NCBI GenBank assembly: GCA_030770425.1
Contig: JASJFT010000082.1
Coordinates: 1 to 64,000 of the forward strand
From: Darksidea phi
Taxonomy: Eukaryota; Ascomycota; Dothideomycetes; Pleosporales; Lentitheciaceae
Direction of reading: 5' to 3'
DNA: 64,000 nt
The notes beneath the pieces are model-generated. The model saw only the letters and a list, made by a program, of their open reading frames with translations, was not told the origin of the DNA and did not search any database. Positions 1 to 11,216 of the stretch are shown piece after piece. Position 1 is the first letter of the stretch; every line of letters starts with the position of its first letter. A program made the translations under genes and the position numbers.

Positions 1-457
1 GTTTATCATTGAGTAGAAAAACTCCCCTACAATAGCATAGTTGCGCAATGCAGCTTTTCCTCAGGAAAGAAAAAAAAAAAAAAAAAGAACCCCGTATACC
101 ATTAGGTGTGTTATGTTATGGTACATATATAGTTAAGGATGGCTAAGCGCTGAGGTGTAATGGGTGACTAAGAGGTTAATATTCTCATAAGAGAGAGTAT
201 TCGCACAGGAAGGGGAAAGCCAATGGACACGTGTCGTTATTAATTGACGCTTGGTGCGGGAGGGGACGTGAAGAGTTCCGAGCAATGCTAAATAATAAGA
301 TGTATTCACACGAGAAAAAGAGGCAAAGACTATTTGAATATTGACTGATTCATTATACCATTACCGATATCTAAGTATCGTACAAGAACATTTACATCTC
401 TAGCATGCTAACCACTATTTCCCTCCATTCCATGCATCCTTCATCTATATCCCTAGT
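1..457. other. Intergenic, no gene seen
   Basis: No coding frame with family resemblance is visible. The stretch contains a poly-A run near 69-86 and is otherwise AT-leaning. It lies downstream of the 3' end of the Hsp20 gene and probably includes its 3' UTR. Confidence 0.5.
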
Positions 458-1291
458 CTATTGGATCAGTATCCTCTTGACTTCTGGAACCTTCGCTTTC
501 GGAACGGTAATGCTGAGCAGACCGTTCCTCAAGCTGGCTCTCACACCAGTGGCATCAATCCTCTCCGGGAAGCGGAAGGTGCGCTCGAAAGAGCCCTGGA
601 AGCGCCACTCATCGGTCTCGGACTGCTGTTGCGCGGGAGCTTCAGGCTGAGGCTGCTGCTGGACAGCGGTCTCGGTGTTGGCGGCGGGCTCATCGACAGC
701 CTTTTGCTTGCCCTTGGGCTCGGGTGGGGATGCAAACTCGCCGCCGAGGTCTTCAAAATCGTCTTCAACAGTTGCTTGGTATGACTTGTGGGACTCGGTG
801 TCGGAGTGTGCTGGGGAGGTAGCGCGCTCGGGTTCGTTGAGCGTCACACCATCCATCGTCTCATCTTGAGCCGGTGTCTCGGTAGTCTGAGCTTCGGGTG
901 CCGGGGCAGCAGCTTGCGGCTGCTCAACCTTCCTATCGGTATCACCGGAGACCCTCAGGGTGTTATCGTCCGTGACTTCGATCTCGATATGGTCCTGCTC
1001 GAAGCCGGCAATCTCGCCATCAACCTGATAACCCTCATTTGTCGGGTGCACATTGAAGTGGGCTCTAGCGATGCGCTTGCGCTGCTGTCGCTGGCGGTGT
1101 GCTTCGCGGCGGGCCTCGCGGTCCAGTTCGCTCAGCAGTTCATCGAACTGGCTAAGGAATGGGACGAAAGACGGACAGGAAGGGCGCGAGATGCGGCGGA
1201 GGCCTTGCGCGGATCGTGGTGCGCAGGCTAAGGGATTACACTGCTGCGAGGTGTAGGCGGGTGCGAAGCGGGGGGTGAGGATGAAGGCCAT
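458..1291 (-). CDS. Small heat shock protein (Hsp20/alpha-crystallin family)
   Basis: A single-exon 277-residue protein starting at ATG 1291. The alpha-crystallin domain is split. Its first half lies around residues 75-120 (AHFNVHPTNEGYQVDGEIAG, then a beta-strand run ending TLRVSGD). The second half lies at about 220-277 (SFERTFRFPERIDATGVRA, then NGLLSITVPK). Between them is a long acidic, Pro/Gln/Ala-rich low-complexity insert of about 100 residues. Split domains of this kind are known in fungal Hsp30/Hsp42-type proteins. The expected role is an ATP-independent holdase that keeps unfolded proteins soluble during stress, in the cytosol. Upstream there is a TATA box at 1451-1459 and heat-shock elements near 1608-1630, which fit heat induction. 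The family call is firm; the exact orthology to Hsp30 or Hsp42 is not resolved. Confidence 0.9.
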   Translation of the reverse strand: MAFILTPRFAPAYTSQQCNPLACAPRSAQGLRRISRPSCPSFVPFLSQFDELLSELDREARREAHRQRQQRKRIARAHFNVHPTNEGYQVDGEIAGFEQDHIEIEVTDDNTLRVSGDTDRKVEQPQAAAPAPEAQTTETPAQDETMDGVTLNEPERATSPAHSDTESHKSYQATVEDDFEDLGGEFASPPEPKGKQKAVDEPAANTETAVQQQPQPEAPAQQQSETDEWRFQGSFERTFRFPERIDATGVRASLRNGLLSITVPKAKVPEVKRILIQ

Positions 1292-1450
1292 TGTTGTTGG
1301 GCGGTTTGGTGGTGTTGATGCGAGATCGATGATCGTCGTTATTGTAGATTGTTCAAGGAGGATTGAAGGTAGTAGTGGTAGATGCTAGTCTTGGTATGAA
1401 CTGTTGATCTGAAGATCTGATGATATTGGATCTGGGAGAGATCCACGGCG

Positions 1451-1459
1451 CTTTTATAG
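1451..1459 (-). promoter_or_regulatory. TATA box of the Hsp20 gene
   Basis: Read on the minus strand the sequence is CTATAAAAG, about 160 bases upstream of the ATG at 1291. Position and sequence fit a strong inducible promoter. Confidence 0.6.
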
Positions 1460-1607
1460 CCATGGTATCGGTGTGAGGCAGCAGACCGCTTGCGTGTGCG
1501 CGGCTGAGAAATCGACGGATCCGTAAGAGTAGACGCTGCTGGAAGTGCGGAGGCGATTCGGAGAAGATTGGTGATGTTTCGCGAATTCGATGGATGACGC
1601 GCGAGCT

Positions 1608-1630
1608 TTCACGAAGTCCCTAGAATGTTC
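1608..1630 (-). promoter_or_regulatory. Heat-shock element cluster
   Basis: The plus strand reads TTCacGAA at 1608-1615 and GAAtgTTC at 1623-1630. These are inverted GAA units spaced by two bases, as recognised by heat shock factor Hsf1. A further TTCgcGAA lies at 1578-1585. All are within about 350 bases upstream of the Hsp20 start. Confidence 0.65.
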
Positions 1631-1888
1631 TGCGGCTGAAGGTGGCTTATGATGGCTTATGTAAGTGTGGCGCACGGTACAACTTTCGTCCGGTAGGCGT
1701 TTCGTTCTTCACCCTTCCCTCATGCAGCCAATGAGGCATGATCACGTTTTCATTTTGGCTGAGCAGTCCAGGCTCTCAACTTCGCTCAAAGACGTGTCAC
1801 ACGCGCCTGGCACTATAGCGAATGCTATCAAATGTTGTTGAATTTTTCTAGAAGCCGCCGATAACCCCTTCCATCCAAACCATCGCCT

Positions 1889-3206
1889 CTACTCTCCATC
1901 ACTACTACGGTCCTTGAAATCGTGTAGATCTAACCCCGATAGTTGCTCTTTGAGCTGAGCGACATCGTGCTTCACTGTATTTTGGAAGCCACAGGGATGA
2001 CTAATCGGATGGTATGTGCCGCCCCGCTCACACCAAATAGGCGACGTTATCTCATGAACTTTATTATATATCTCCTCGCAGCTCAGCTGCTGGAAAGGAA
2101 TCTTCGGCCTGGGGGACAAACATTCGATACGATCCATTTCCTTGGTCAGCGCGCCGAGCAACATCGACGAGCACGTGAAACTGTGATGACTGCTGCGAGG
2201 ACATTGATACGAACTCGCTCGGAACACCTCAAGCCAGCGGTGCAAGCACGATAAGGTCTCTTCAATTGCTTGGTAACGCTTGTTCTCCATTCTATCTACT
2301 TACCCGTTAGCGCGGCGGATTCGAAAGCCCAGCTAGAGAGACCTTACCTAGGGCAACTTTCGGGATCGGCAGGCACATGTCCTGGATCGATGGCGTCTTG
2401 CTTTGCCTGACCGCGAGATCTGTTGTCTGCATAAACTCGACGGGCTGTTTGAACACCCATGCAATGCACATCCACAGTACTAGGTCTCGACCATATGTGG
2501 ACGGTATTGGAGATGTCTGCTTCGCAGCATCGATCCATATCTCCGTGAACATTTCAACAGCCTCCCCGCAATGGTAGTAATCAACAAGAACCGCCATCTT
2601 CGCCAGCATCTCCAGGGTCAACGAGCGGGGTATCAAGCGGTTGCGGAGGTGTAGGACGTTCAGTAGGATGAGGAACGCTTCAGGATCCCAATCAGCGGCT
2701 GACAAGTGATACATGCCATCGGCGGCATTTGGTTTTCCCTCCGCCCACCCATCCTTCTTGAGACTAATCTTGAAGAACCCGGACGCCAGCGCTAAGTGGC
2801 GTGACGATACATGGTAATGGATGCCACTCTCCTCTTCCTCTACCGGGAGAGACGATGCTTCCGGCTCGCCGAGCTGCGGCTCCTTCAAGCCGATTTGAGA
2901 AGTTGAAGTTGCTTCGGGCATGCTCGGTTGTCCACCGCCAAACAAACTGTTGCGGGCGACACTGGGGCTCTCCATAGGATCGCTCAAAAGTTGAATATCG
3001 TCCCAGTCCTTCACCGGCGCTTTTTTCCCTTTCCTCACTGTCTTCTCTCTCTTCTTCTCTTTCTTCGTCTTTTTCGTCGTCGCGAAAGAGCCCCACTCGT
3101 TGAAAGCGCCCCAGTCTTCGTTCCATACCCCAAAAGGTGCGCCAGGATTCTTCAAAACAATGATGGTATCCGCACTCGGATCGATTAAGTGGACTGCTTC
3201 CGCCAT
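1889..3206 (-). CDS. BTB/POZ-like protein, copy 1 of a local family
   Basis: Two exons, 3206-2348 and 2298-1889, joined across a 49-base GT-AG intron with a GCTAAC branch site. This joint reads through without a stop and matches the exon structure of the other copies. The N-terminus (MAEAVHLIDPSADTIIVL) is shared with the copies at 3645-5044 and 6006-7366. A Lys/Glu-rich linker follows. Then comes a BTB-like core from about residue 130 (HYHVSSRHLALAS; LILLNVLHLRN; MLAKMAVLVDYY) and a conserved C-terminal region (LVLWMCIAWVF). BTB folds mediate dimerisation and, in some proteins, cullin-3 recruitment. This lineage is a fungal expansion with no assigned function. It appears intact. Confidence 0.75.
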
Positions 3207-3644
3207 CGTGGCCTTTCTTGTGGTGAAGAAGAAGGAAAGGCTGAGGGTGACCTATGTGGGACCGGGATCATGCTGTCATCCTGCAAGTTCGGCTCGGCGC
3301 GCTGTCACCGCTGCGTGGATTGGTCCATTGGAGGTTGACGTCACACAAGGGCGCCAAAATTCAGCGCGGACAGCCATCACTCTTACCTGGAACTGGTAAG
3401 AGAGAATGCACTTGGTTCTTCATATCAAGGCGTGGCGTTTGTTACTCGTTTACTCTCATGTTTAATGTTGCCTTGCCCTGCTCTCCACTTTTGTTCGCCT
3501 CCAATATTCCTAAAATTGTAGCGCACGATGTGTTGAGGACCTATGTTCGATACGTCTCAGGAAAGCTACCGACAAAACCTGCGCCTATCATCCAACGATT
3601 ATTCGCAATAGAACGCATATACTTCAAACAATAGAGACGTTTCC

Positions 3645-5044
3645 CTATTGGCCACCCTTCAAATCGCTCAGCTTCAAGCCGCCGAAACTCTTCTTGCTTT
3701 CTTTGATGAGGCTACGAACTTTTAGCTTCAAGCTGCGTGAGGGGTCGTCCAGAAGGCTGTAACTGGTATACGCAAGGCGATCGGCTTGCGTATGACACCA
3801 TATCGAGCTTCTAATTGTACGGATTTTTGAACATACTCCCTTTAGGCTCAACCCAAGGAACGGGCTTTCTGAGCGCGGTGATAGAAAGCCCAATCTATCC
3901 ATCTCTTTGTATAAGGCCCCGAAGAGGAAAGCTCCACATTGGAACGAGGTCGCTTCGCAGGCTGACCGCCTAGGGCAAACATAATCGGCGCTGCGATACT
4001 TCTCTAGCAAGCGGCGCAATTCTGAGATGATGCGATCAATGGCATGGACACGCATTTGGTCGATATTACCTAAGTCTGGTTAGCATGATGCCATTAGCGT
4101 CCAGACGTTGAGCGGGCTCTAGAAACCTACGTGCGGCGCGTAGAGGGACTGGAAGGCTCAAAGTATTGATCGACCCTGTGCTCTCCTGAACTGCTACAGC
4201 CGTAGCCTTCTCAAACTCTGCTGACAAACCGAAGACCGACGAAATGCATATCCATAACACCAAATCTCAACTATAAGGGTGTGGAACTCGGTAGTTACGC
4301 CTTACATGATCAACTCACGTTACGACATAATCTTCAATGGCTTCTGCTTTCTCAAGCTCGTAGTAGTCAACCAGCACAGCGATCTTTGCAAGCATTTCAA
4401 TGCTCACGATCTTTGGGGTCCGGCGTTTGCCGAGGTGGAAGATGTTGAGAAGAATCAGAAAGGCCTCTTCGTCCAATTCGGAGGCAGCAACGTAGAAGTA
4501 GCCGTCAGTGTGGTTGCGCACCGCTTCTCTGGAACTTGACAGCGGCAAAGTCCGCTTGAACCATGGCGAAGCGAGAGTCAAGTGCCGCGAAGAGACGCAG
4601 TAATGTACGAACTCTTCCTCAAGCTCAGCCGGTTGGATCTGTGGTTGGCCTTATCGACATCTTCGCTGGCGAGCACATGGCCCACGGTGTGGAATAACCC
4701 GGCGTCTGTAGGCTGCGCACCTCCGCCAGAAGAACTCCCTTCAGCGACAGCGCCAACGTCACCGTCATCGTTTCCATGTAAATATCACTGTTGCCATCTG
4801 GCCGAATCGACGCCTTCCTCTTCTTGCCCCTCTTTTTTGGCCTCCCCCAACTTATTTGGGCCAAATCGTTATCTTCACTGTCCATATCAACGACTACCTC
4901 TCCTTCTGGCTCCAGCTGCACCTCCGACACGATGTGCTCTGGAATCTCGGCGGTCGGCTCCCATGGTGCAAAGTTCCTGCACGGGTGGCGCAGGACGATA
5001 ACGGTATCGTACTCGGGGTCGATTTCGTGGACGATGCGCGGCAT
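3645..5044 (-). pseudogene. Decayed BTB/POZ-like protein, copy 2
   Basis: Clearly paralogous to its neighbours. It starts at 5044 (MPRIVHEIDPEYDTVIVL), keeps the core (HYCVSSRHLTLAS; LILLNIFHLGK; MLAKIAVLVDYYELEKAEAI) and has a last exon ending at 3645. The final intron (about 4130-4070, donor GTAGGT, branch GCTAAC) is preserved. Two reading-frame shifts interrupt the linker between about 4760 and 4620. Two in-frame TGA codons (about 4314 and 4273) sit where the intact copies have sense codons; the second replaces the Arg of the conserved RDLVLW motif. The TGA codons can be explained by single G-to-A or C-to-T changes, as RIP would make. The frameshifts could instead be very short introns or sequence errors, but the two stops make an intact product unlikely. 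Confidence 0.7.
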
Positions 5045-5214
5045 AGCTGGTGTCGGGAGGAAGAGACGGAAAGGTATAACAGACTCATTGGAGAGTGTGC
5101 GCCAACCTCGTGTTGTAGTTTGTTGTTGAATATCGTTGGTCCAGGTGCGGGGCAAAGTGCGGGCGGCGGCTGGGAGTGTGGTACAAGCCTTGGTGCGACT
5201 GTCGAACCAGCCAT

Positions 5215-6005
5215 TTAGCTGTCAGCGATGGCGTCATATTCGTGCAGCGGCATATCACCGATTCATCCTAAGAAAATTAGTTGCAGGACTGACTTGAGAT
5301 AGAAGCCTATACTACGTACTTTTTCCCTTCAACCTTACTAGGGAATTCTTCCTCACTTAATCAAGTTCGCATATACGAAAACCAACGTCTTGAAAGCGCA
5401 AACCGCGATCGCAAGTGGAGCGATAGTCACACGACCATCTATACGTAGTAAACAGAAGAGAAGCACGCCCATCTACCTACTGTATATAATCAGCGAATAC
5501 CTCGTAATATAGTGCCTTACCTATATCATTAATACGCTATACAAAAGGAGGGTTGATTATAGTTGGAATGGTAAACACGTAACTGAGGGAGCGATGAGGG
5601 AGGGCGAGACTATCCCGTCATAATTGTTCCATGGCATAGTTGCACTTGAACGGGTAAGGGTACTTTTTTAACGATATCAACCTACTTTATGCGCTGGCTT
5701 ACTTTTCATAAGGCTCCGGTTCACGTGTAGAAGTTAGTTTGTAGTACTTTCTGTCGTTATAAGTGCGCTTTCGGTGTTAGGTGGAAGCTCAATAGTATGC
5801 AGGAAGAGCGGCATGCAAAATGATATCACACATGTATAGTACGCGGTGTGGTTTGATTGTACTCCTTTCAGTGACGACCCTACGTATGTTGAGCTACGGA
5901 GTGTTTCCAGCCATGTCGATGTTGCACATTACATCTGATTTCCCTTGGTTACAAGAACTAGCCCTCACCCACAGTCAATCCTTCTTCCGACTCCTTCCGA
6001 TGACA
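5215..6005. other. Intergenic, no gene seen
   Basis: About 790 bases between the decayed BTB copy 2 and BTB copy 3. It is AT-rich with no frame resembling a known family. It probably holds the promoter of copy 2 and the 3' UTR of copy 3. Confidence 0.5.
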
Positions 6006-7366
6006 CTAAGGTCCAAAACATGGAATAGATTCCAGTTCCTGAGCCCACTCTCCAGACTTGAAGTAGTCGCTGAGCTCCGGCGTGCGCGGCGGCTGCTGAA
6101 AGGATTTCTTAAAGTCGTCTAAATTGCACTGGTGCTTTCCATAACCATCCACACGCCAGTCTGGGGTCTTGATGTCGGCGACTTTTGTTCGAATATGGCC
6201 CACACTCAACCTGGTGTTACGTCCAAAGTTCGAGCGCATAATGCCTGCCTCAGCTAGTTGTTTGATGAGTCCACCGTAGAGTAGGGACGAGCATATAAAG
6301 GAGTGCCTCGCTCCGTGCTTGCAGAGATACGAGCCGCTTAATAACTTCTCACGTTCAGCGTCCACCCTGTCGATGGTTTTCCTAAAATATCTGGAGCGCG
6401 CTATACCAATGTGACCTGCGTTCTGTCAGCTGAAGCAATCGCCGAGACTCAGTTCGACTTACAAAGAACCTGGCGGATTGGAAGGCCTAGCGAGGGTACC
6501 TGTGGAACCTTGCTCTCTGTGAGCGCGACCATTGTCAATTGTTTGAAAAGCGTTGCGGACCTGAAGACGTACGCTATGCATATCCATAACATGAGCTCTC
6601 GACAAATGGTAGAAGGTCGATTGGTGGTGTCCATTGTTAAATGAGAACACCAGATCATCCCGTACGCCTTCACGGCCTCGAAACACTCGTAATAATCGAC
6701 GAGCACGGCGACCTTTGCGAGCATCTCAGGGTGGAGTTTGTTTGGTACATGCTGGTTCTTTAGATGTAGCACGTTAAGGAGGATTTCTAGTGCCCTCTCG
6801 TCTGCGTCGTTCGCAGCGACATAGAAGCGGCCATCATCTTTCCGGACTCCTTCTTGCCACTTCTCGCCCGAAAGCATGTTGGAGAAATAAGTAGAAGCTT
6901 CGATTAGATGACAGGACGAGACGTGATAATGTACTGAGCCTTCCGGAATCTTCGATAGATCGGACGTTGCGTCTAAGGCTGAGGGTGGAGTTTCGATGGT
7001 TCCATCCTGGTGGGCAGAAACCGTATTGACATTCTCGAATGACGTGGTAGGGGCTGGATCAGGCGCAGTAACCGTGGAAAGGGTACTGCTCGATGACGCC
7101 CTACCATCGCCGAATATACTTGACTGTATCGCATGAGTAGTATCTTGGGAGCTTGGTGGGGGCGCTTCCTGAGTTGTAGAAGGAGTCGGTCCCGGGGCGG
7201 CTTCAGTATCCTTGTCCGGGTGAGGCGCTTTGGTTTCCTTGTCCGGGTGAGGCACTTTGGTTTTCTTGCCCGACTCTGGCCAGACGGCAAAGTTGATTAG
7301 TGGGCGCGTCAGCACAATCACTGTATCCGGGTGCGAGACGATCTTGTAGATCTTGGGCGACTCCAT
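6006..7366 (-). CDS. BTB/POZ-like protein, copy 3
   Basis: Two exons, 7366-6463 and 6415-6006, with a 47-base intron (GTAAGT donor, CAG acceptor) that joins in frame. The start at 7366 (MESPKIYKIVSHPDTVIVL) was preferred over an in-frame ATG at 7417 because it aligns with the N-termini of the other copies. A degenerate repeat (HPDKETKAPHPDKDTEA) follows, then a Pro/Ser/Thr-rich linker. The BTB-like core is HYHVSSCHLIEAS, ILLNVLHLKN and MLAKVAVLVDYYECFEAV, with the C-terminal LMLWICIAYVF region. The C-terminal exon carries a cysteine-containing segment (YLCKHGARHSFICSS) parallel to that of copy 1. It appears intact. Its function is unknown beyond probable protein-protein interaction. Confidence 0.75.
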
Positions 7367-7419
7367 GGTGTCACGGTTGAAACGGTAGGACAGAATCTGA
7401 AAGGGCTGGGGCGTCAATC

Positions 7420-8268
7420 TTATAAAGGGCGGTTAGCAGAGTGCGCGGACCGCTTCTGTGGTGAAGGTGAGTTGGGTCGAGATTGGAGGTGGCTTCGACG
7501 AGGAGGGGCACGGACTGTTTTCGTAGTAAAAGTGGAGGCGGGTGTCACGTTACTTGTGGTGCTCGGGCTAGATTTGGGGTGAAGGTGGAGTACTAAAGGT
7601 GGAGATGACGTCGAGGTTGAGGGAGTGGTCGGCGACCGCGGGTGAACGAGGAGTTTGCCGGGCAACTAGATTCGACTGGGAGATTTTTGAGCCTCTTGGT
7701 TGGCTTGAAGTTGGAGTTGTTGTGATATCACTGTTTATTTCCGTACGTGGGCGTGTATGACTGAGCGATACCTTTCGTTGGCCTGATACCAGAGGTCGGC
7801 GAAGAAGGGAAGTAGTGTATCTCTAAGGTATCTGGAATAGTTATGCATGGCAAATTTTGTTCCGTCAAGAATGTGAGTAGTACGCGGTACCCAATTGTTG
7901 ACGTTTGATGACGAATTGATGATCGATATAGATCGGCTTCTCGTGCTCGGCCTATTAGACGCTGAGGTATGCTCTTTGAAGACAGTTGGATAGGTTATAT
8001 AATGTTAAACATGTCGCCAACCATAGAACCACTGCTTTGGCTGTGGAGTTCATTGCGGATGATATGCTTCAGATAGGACACGAGAAGCTCAGTGCCACAT
8101 TGTTTAACCATATAATTGTTCCAATACTTTCCTGCAGTGGATAAAAGCGCTAGCAAAACTCAGACTTCATTCATGATTCATGATTCGTGCGGGGGGCCAC
8201 TTCCTAAAAGATGACAAGGCCCAACTTCTCCCAAACCAATTCCACAATCCTCTATGCGCCAAAAGCCT
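7420..8268. other. Intergenic, no gene seen
   Basis: About 850 bases between BTB copy 3 and the 3' end of the CVNH-like gene. Short frames exist but none has recognisable features. It includes the likely promoter of copy 3. Confidence 0.45.
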
Positions 8269-9205
8269 CTACGCCGGCCCACCGGAAACATCCCCATTCC
8301 ACAACATGCTAACCCTAACCGCGGACGCCTCTCTCTCCAACGCCACACAAGTCTCCGTCTCAGTAACCTTCTGGAACGGCTCACCCTCACACGTTGGATT
8401 ATCGAAAACTTCCACGTCCCAGGCCCCGGCGGACCCGACCAACGACAAGCGCTCAAACGTCCATTTGGAATTAGTCAAGCAACTAACCTGCTTAAGCGGC
8501 CTCGGGGCGAAAAGCATTTTTTCGCCATACAGGTCGCCGCAGGTTTGGTCGGACGTGTTGGTGGAGAGGCCGCCGACGTCGACTCTGTAGGTGAGGACTG
8601 GGGGGATGTCGACGGGGTTGTCGGTTGGGATGGTGGGGGGGCCGGCTAGGTCGCTGAGGAGGTGGCCGGCGTAGTTGGCGATGTGTTCGGCTGTGCCGTA
8701 TTCGTTAATTGCAGGGATAGATTACGAAAGGTCGGGATAGGTCGGCTTACCGAGGTTGATCTGGCTGGGGAAGTAGTTTACGGGCTTTTTGTCGTCGGCG
8801 CACATTCTGCAGTGGAGCAGCGTCTCGTAGCGGAGGGTGCAGAAATTGCAGGTAAGATTTTCGGTGGAGCCTTTTGGCTTCCACTTTGCTTGGTGTTAGT
8901 AAATGTTTATTTGCACGATGTGTTTTTCATGGTTGCTTGTGCGGACGCACTTGTAAGGCTTTGGCGTCATTGTTGACGTTGATTTTGTTCTTGACGTAGA
9001 CGGCGCTCTTTATAAGTGTGGATCCCTCGCCGGAGAGGCAGCTCGCTGTGAGCCAGCCGTCGACTCCGTCGGCTGCGACATATTGGATGTCGTTGCAGGA
9101 AAGGGCATAGGGGCGGGGCTTGACGGGAGCTGCGGCGGTGGGAGCAGCGTTGACGGCAGCCGATGCGAAGCCCACAAGAGCAACGAGGACTTTGTTCAGA
9201 GACAT
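8269..9205 (-). CDS. Secreted protein with cyanovirin-N-like N-terminal domain
   Basis: Three exons: 9205-8951, 8883-8751 and 8690-8269. The introns have GT-AG ends and good branch sites (first one TTTACTAAC), and all join in frame. The start at 9205 gives a signal peptide (MSLNKVLVALVGFASAAVNA). The mature protein begins with a segment resembling CVNH lectin repeats (SCNDIQYV, then WLTASCLSGEG, then NKINVNNDAKALQW). It then has several cysteines (NLTCNFCTLRYETLLHCRMC) and a C-terminal beta-rich region ending VSMLWNGDVSGGPA. CVNH domains bind oligomannose glycans. The resemblance is by eye and is limited to the N-terminal half, so a generic secreted cysteine-containing protein remains possible. 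The exon structure is more certain than the family. Confidence 0.6.
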
Positions 9206-10631
9206 GTTGAAGAAGACTTTGGTGCGCAGCATAAAGAGAGAAAGGCGGTCGACGGATAGCCTCCCAGGAGACTGCAGATGCCCTATTAATACGCGCGACG
9301 ACTGCGACGAGCCCAGCTCCTCTCGCTCCTCTCGCTCCTCTTGCTCCTCCGCAATAACACATCGGGCGTATGACAGTGATTTGAGTTGAAGCACGGCACG
9401 TGTACAAGTGTTACTATCGCATTCCAGAGCGGGAAGGTGTCTGTGCCAAAACGTGGTATATAGTACAGACAATTAGTACCTGCCTCCCGCAGCAATTAAT
9501 CCAGTCGACCGTTTGGTTGATTGCCTATGGTACCGTGACGGGAGTGGGTAGGTTTTGGCGAGACCGGCTGAATGCAGCAGGCTGTCTACCATCGTATACC
9601 GGCTATCAGTGAATACCAAGTCCTTCGTCTTACAGCTGAACAAATGACTTCTGCGCTTGGCGCTGTGTGACTGGAGGAATGTGCAAGGGAGGAATGTGCA
9701 AGCCGTGACGCGTGCAATCGGTAGACAGGAGGAAGCGGAGAGCCAACCTGCCTTCTTCAGCCTCTTCGACCTTTTCACCGTCCCGTCAAGGCCTCCGGGG
9801 CGTACTGGTCTTCAGATGACCTCGAGGTTGCGAACCGGGACAGGCCACCCGAAGGACCGTGCACAACACCCACCCCTCATTCCTCCCGCCTCACACTGCC
9901 ACGCTCGCTACCAACTTCCCTCTCTTCGACAAAACGTCAGTTATCAAGCAAGGACAGCAGGTCTATGCCGCGCTTTGCAAACGAGACGGAACTATGATTC
10001 CTGTTGGCCATGTACCGCCGAAGACTTCCCGCAGATCAAACAGAACTTCAAACGCGCCTACGCCTGATTGGTCGCAGAGCCGTGTGGAGCGCGGCCACGG
10101 TGCCTGAGCATCAAACGTCACACCTGAGATAATGAGGCAAGCGATTACAGGTGCGACGTTTTGCCCTCAGGCGCGGTGCCGAGGTGAGCATCGACTCGCG
10201 ATTCGTGATGAGAGGATACGGTGGCCATGAGATGGCTGAACCCGAAGACGACGAACCGGAGCGCGCACGATGGAGTATTTGCTCCCGCCGGTAGCATTAT
10301 GTTACCATACGCAAAGCGCAATTCCCTTACGTCGAAGAGTTCGCGACTCGTTCGTCTGCAACCGCCGTACCCCGGTGTGCATCAAACTTCCCTTTCGAGA
10401 TGAGACGAGCGCCAAACCCCAGCACCTGCCTGGTAGCGTGGCCTGTCAACTCAGCTTTAAAACCTGAAGGCTCCCGACACTCTATACTCCCTCTTCGTCT
10501 GTTCGCATCTACATTCTTTCGATTCGCTGTGCTTTTTCGCTATCTTCTTCCCTCCGGCTAGGGCACTTTCGTTGACTTCATTCATACTGTATATACCTTA
10601 CCGTATAATTGGTCTTCCATTCTTTGCAATC
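9206..10631. other. Intergenic region between divergent secreted-protein genes
   Basis: About 1.4 kb with no convincing gene. It holds the promoters of the CVNH-like gene (minus) and the small secreted protein (plus). A CTC-CTCTCG type short tandem repeat lies at about 9318-9349. A CT-rich stretch at 10485-10560 just precedes the plus-strand gene, as is common at fungal transcription starts. Confidence 0.45.
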
Positions 10632-11216
10632 ATGTACACCAAAGCCCTACCCGCTCTCGCCCTTCTAGGCCTCACCACCGCCTACGTCGTCCCCGACACC
10701 TCCCTCACCAACAGACAAGCGGCGGCCTGCTTCGTCATCGGCAACACGGCCCTCCCGCAAGAGGTAACCGACACGGTAACGGCCGTCCAATCCAGCATAA
10801 CCTGTGACAACTCCGCAACAACCATCAGTGGCGTCCCCGACGTAACGAGTGGCTCCATCTCCTTCTCCTCGATCGACTTCAGCAAATCAACCTCTTCGCC
10901 GCTACAATTCAGCCTCGACAAGTTCGCTACCGCCAATCCAGTCGCCAACACCGATCTCGCCGCCTTCCAGGACATGCTGAATGTGTATCTGGCCACGGAA
11001 GCGGGCATCAGGAGTGTGGATGGGAATCTGGCGATTAAAGTGCCCAAGTTCTTCCTAGAGATGCAGGTTTCAAGGATTCAGACGGCGCAGGGGAATCCGC
11101 CGGCGGAGGCGGGCTTGCAGGTGGATCATTTGAGGGATAAGGTTACGAAAAATGCGGCGGGTGAGGATAAGGCCTTGTTGGATCAAGTTGTGCAGTTGGC
11201 GACGGTGCTGGCGTAG
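10632..11216 (+). CDS. Small secreted protein of unknown function
   Basis: A single-exon protein of 194 residues. The start at 10632 was chosen over an in-frame ATG at 10572 because it gives a clean signal peptide (MYTKALPALALLGLTTAY). The mature part has two cysteines (about residues 33 and 59), a Ser/Thr-rich segment (TSGSISFSSIDFSKST) and a C-terminal helical region ending DQVVQLATVLA. I do not recognise the family. Secretion is inferred from the signal peptide and the absence of any membrane segment. Confidence 0.65.
   Translation: MYTKALPALALLGLTTAYVVPDTSLTNRQAAACFVIGNTALPQEVTDTVTAVQSSITCDNSATTISGVPDVTSGSISFSSIDFSKSTSSPLQFSLDKFATANPVANTDLAAFQDMLNVYLATEAGIRSVDGNLAIKVPKFFLEMQVSRIQTAQGNPPAEAGLQVDHLRDKVTKNAAGEDKALLDQVVQLATVLA

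Noticed and set aside
461..1231. Plus-strand ORFs opposite the Hsp20 gene
   Set aside because: They overlap a recognised domain on the other strand and have no family resemblance.
9657..10067. Plus-strand ORF of 136 codons in the intergenic region
   Set aside because: No domain, signal peptide or paralogue; composition and position give no support.
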